A stretch of 64,000 nt of DNA. Origin: Apteryx mantelli (Eukaryota; Chordata; Aves; Apterygiformes; Apterygidae). The notes below the pieces were generated by a model that was not told where the DNA came from, did not search any database, and was given only the letters and a program-made list of their open reading frames with translations. Shown here piece by piece: positions 62,931 through 64,000 of this stretch; position 1 is the first letter of the stretch; each line of letters opens with the position of its first letter. Location: NCBI RefSeq assembly GCF_036417845.1, contig NC_089979.1:121801415-121865414 (forward strand). Reading direction: 5' to 3'. Made by a program: the position numbers and the translations under genes.

Positions 62931-64000
62931 GATACCCAATGCCTGGGACTGCTCCTGGCCGCCCCAGCTGCTCTGCTCTCTCATGGGGTAGTGGGACAGG
63001 ACCTGGCTGCAAGACCCAGCCCTGTCACCAGTGGGAATCCCCATAGCTCCTGGCCCCCAACCCCCAGGGAGCTGCTGGCCCCTGGAGCCCCCTGAGAGTT
63101 TGAGAGGTTAGAAGGGACAATGAACGTTAACTGTAACCACTCCATCATCCCCACACACGCTCAGGAGTTATCTTCTCCCCTGTCAGGACCAGGACAAATA
63201 TGATAATGTAGGCTACTAAATCATGTGTCCATATGTTGTCATCAGCACATTCATGTGCCCTGAATCTGTACTGAAGTAGCCACATTGCATCTGCTCAGGT
63301 GTGGAGTGATGCTCCTGCTGAGGGCAACAGGGGCAGTGCGCCAGCATCCTCACCTGTGATTGAGCCTGCCACTCTTGATGTATGGACGCACAGGGAGCAG
63401 ACCAGGCTTTCTTCCAGAAATGCATGGCTGAAAGAAGGCTCAAGAAGCTTTTGCTTGCTCCCTTTCAGCAAGAAGCTATTGCTGCCTTTCTGAGAGCTGT
63501 AACCAGACCATGCAAGGCTTCTAGACTGCCTGAGGACAGAGTTGATAGAGATGACTGAGATACCATAGCAAACACCCAAGAGATGGCAGCTTTCTAGACT
63601 ACTTCTAGCGGCAATGGACTGTGTGAGCACTTTGGATACACTTTGGAATAAAGTCAGCCAGGTTAACTTTACTTATTCTCACCACTGATAAGCATGCAAC
63701 ATTTTGGGGGGCTTCCAGGGGTTTAGAAACCCTTCAGCGCTCAGCTGTGAGATTCCTCTTGGCACTTGGCTGTAAGCATGTGGCAAGGGCTAGCATGTGC
63801 CATGTGCAGGTACATGCAAGATTTGCTCATGGGCAGGCATGAGGGAGGATCAAGTGTTCAACTGCAAAACCATACAGACAAACCCAGAGGTCCTGGTGAT
63901 CCACCAGGAAGAGGATGTGCCTGAAGCTGGTGCCCTCCAGTCCCATGTGGCAGCATCTCTCTGCCTGTTCAAAGATATCTCAGGAGTTGACAGAGGGGTG

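Larger units (their letters stand above)
62226..64000. other. Right end of window, no gene recognised
   Basis: Includes a C-rich, GC-rich island at about 62750-63090 with imperfect CAGCC/CCTGACCC-type short repeats, which opens long chance frames on both strands. The rest is unremarkable. Confidence 0.5.

Noticed and set aside
62597..63095. Long frames on both strands (up to 149 codons)
   Set aside because: They fall on the C-rich low-complexity island; translation is Pro/Ala/Gly-rich with no motif.

Overview
This is a vertebrate nuclear genome window, almost certainly from a bird. The genes are split into short exons with GT/AG junctions. The repeats are CR1 LINEs ending in the avian-type 8-bp tail (ATTCTGTG-like), and one solo retroviral LTR is present. 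There are no bacterial features, and most long open frames are LINE pol or antisense shadows of it.

Layout. (1) 1-14.8 kb, plus strand: the last 12 coding exons of PIK3R4 (VPS15), the pseudokinase/WD40 scaffold of the VPS34 class III PI3-kinase complexes. The exons join in phase to give 653 residues, a stop codon and a poly(A) signal. (2) 14.8-22.8 kb: the space between two convergent genes, holding a near full-length CR1 (about 17.18-21.74 kb) with an open ORF2. (3) 22.8-60.5 kb, minus strand: the whole coding span of COL6A6 (collagen VI alpha-6), from a signal-peptide exon (60.49 kb) to a probable stop (22.80 kb). The PIK3R4/COL6A6 tail-to-tail order matches the order known from human 3q22. 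(4) 60.5-64 kb: an old CR1 scrap, a poly(A) tract and a C-rich island, with no gene recognised.

Main result: this COL6A6 locus looks like a decaying unitary pseudogene. Its C-terminal half is remarkably readable: the C1 and C2 von Willebrand A domains, their linkers and several Gly-X-Y exons join in frame. The N-terminal half has collapsed. Of the seven expected N-terminal VWA domains I find a truncated first one, one full-length exon with two in-frame TAG stops, a remnant of the last, and perhaps a trace of a fourth. In the triple-helix part, one acceptor reads GG instead of AG. One exon is 53 nt with a TAA, and another is frameshifted. Two exons seem to lack a GT donor, one has a CR1 inserted at its 5' edge, and several have Gly-to-Arg changes. 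Two CR1 copies lying head to tail (52.5-56.3 kb) occupy the place where the start of the helix should be.

Mobile DNA: four young or middle-aged CR1 pieces, one old CR1 3' end, one ancient amniote CR1 relic (about 32.4-34.9 kb), and a 451-bp solo LTR (50,634-51,084) with a perfect 6-bp target duplication. Exon borders were read by eye from splice consensus, phase continuity and remembered family similarity. No alignment or search was run.
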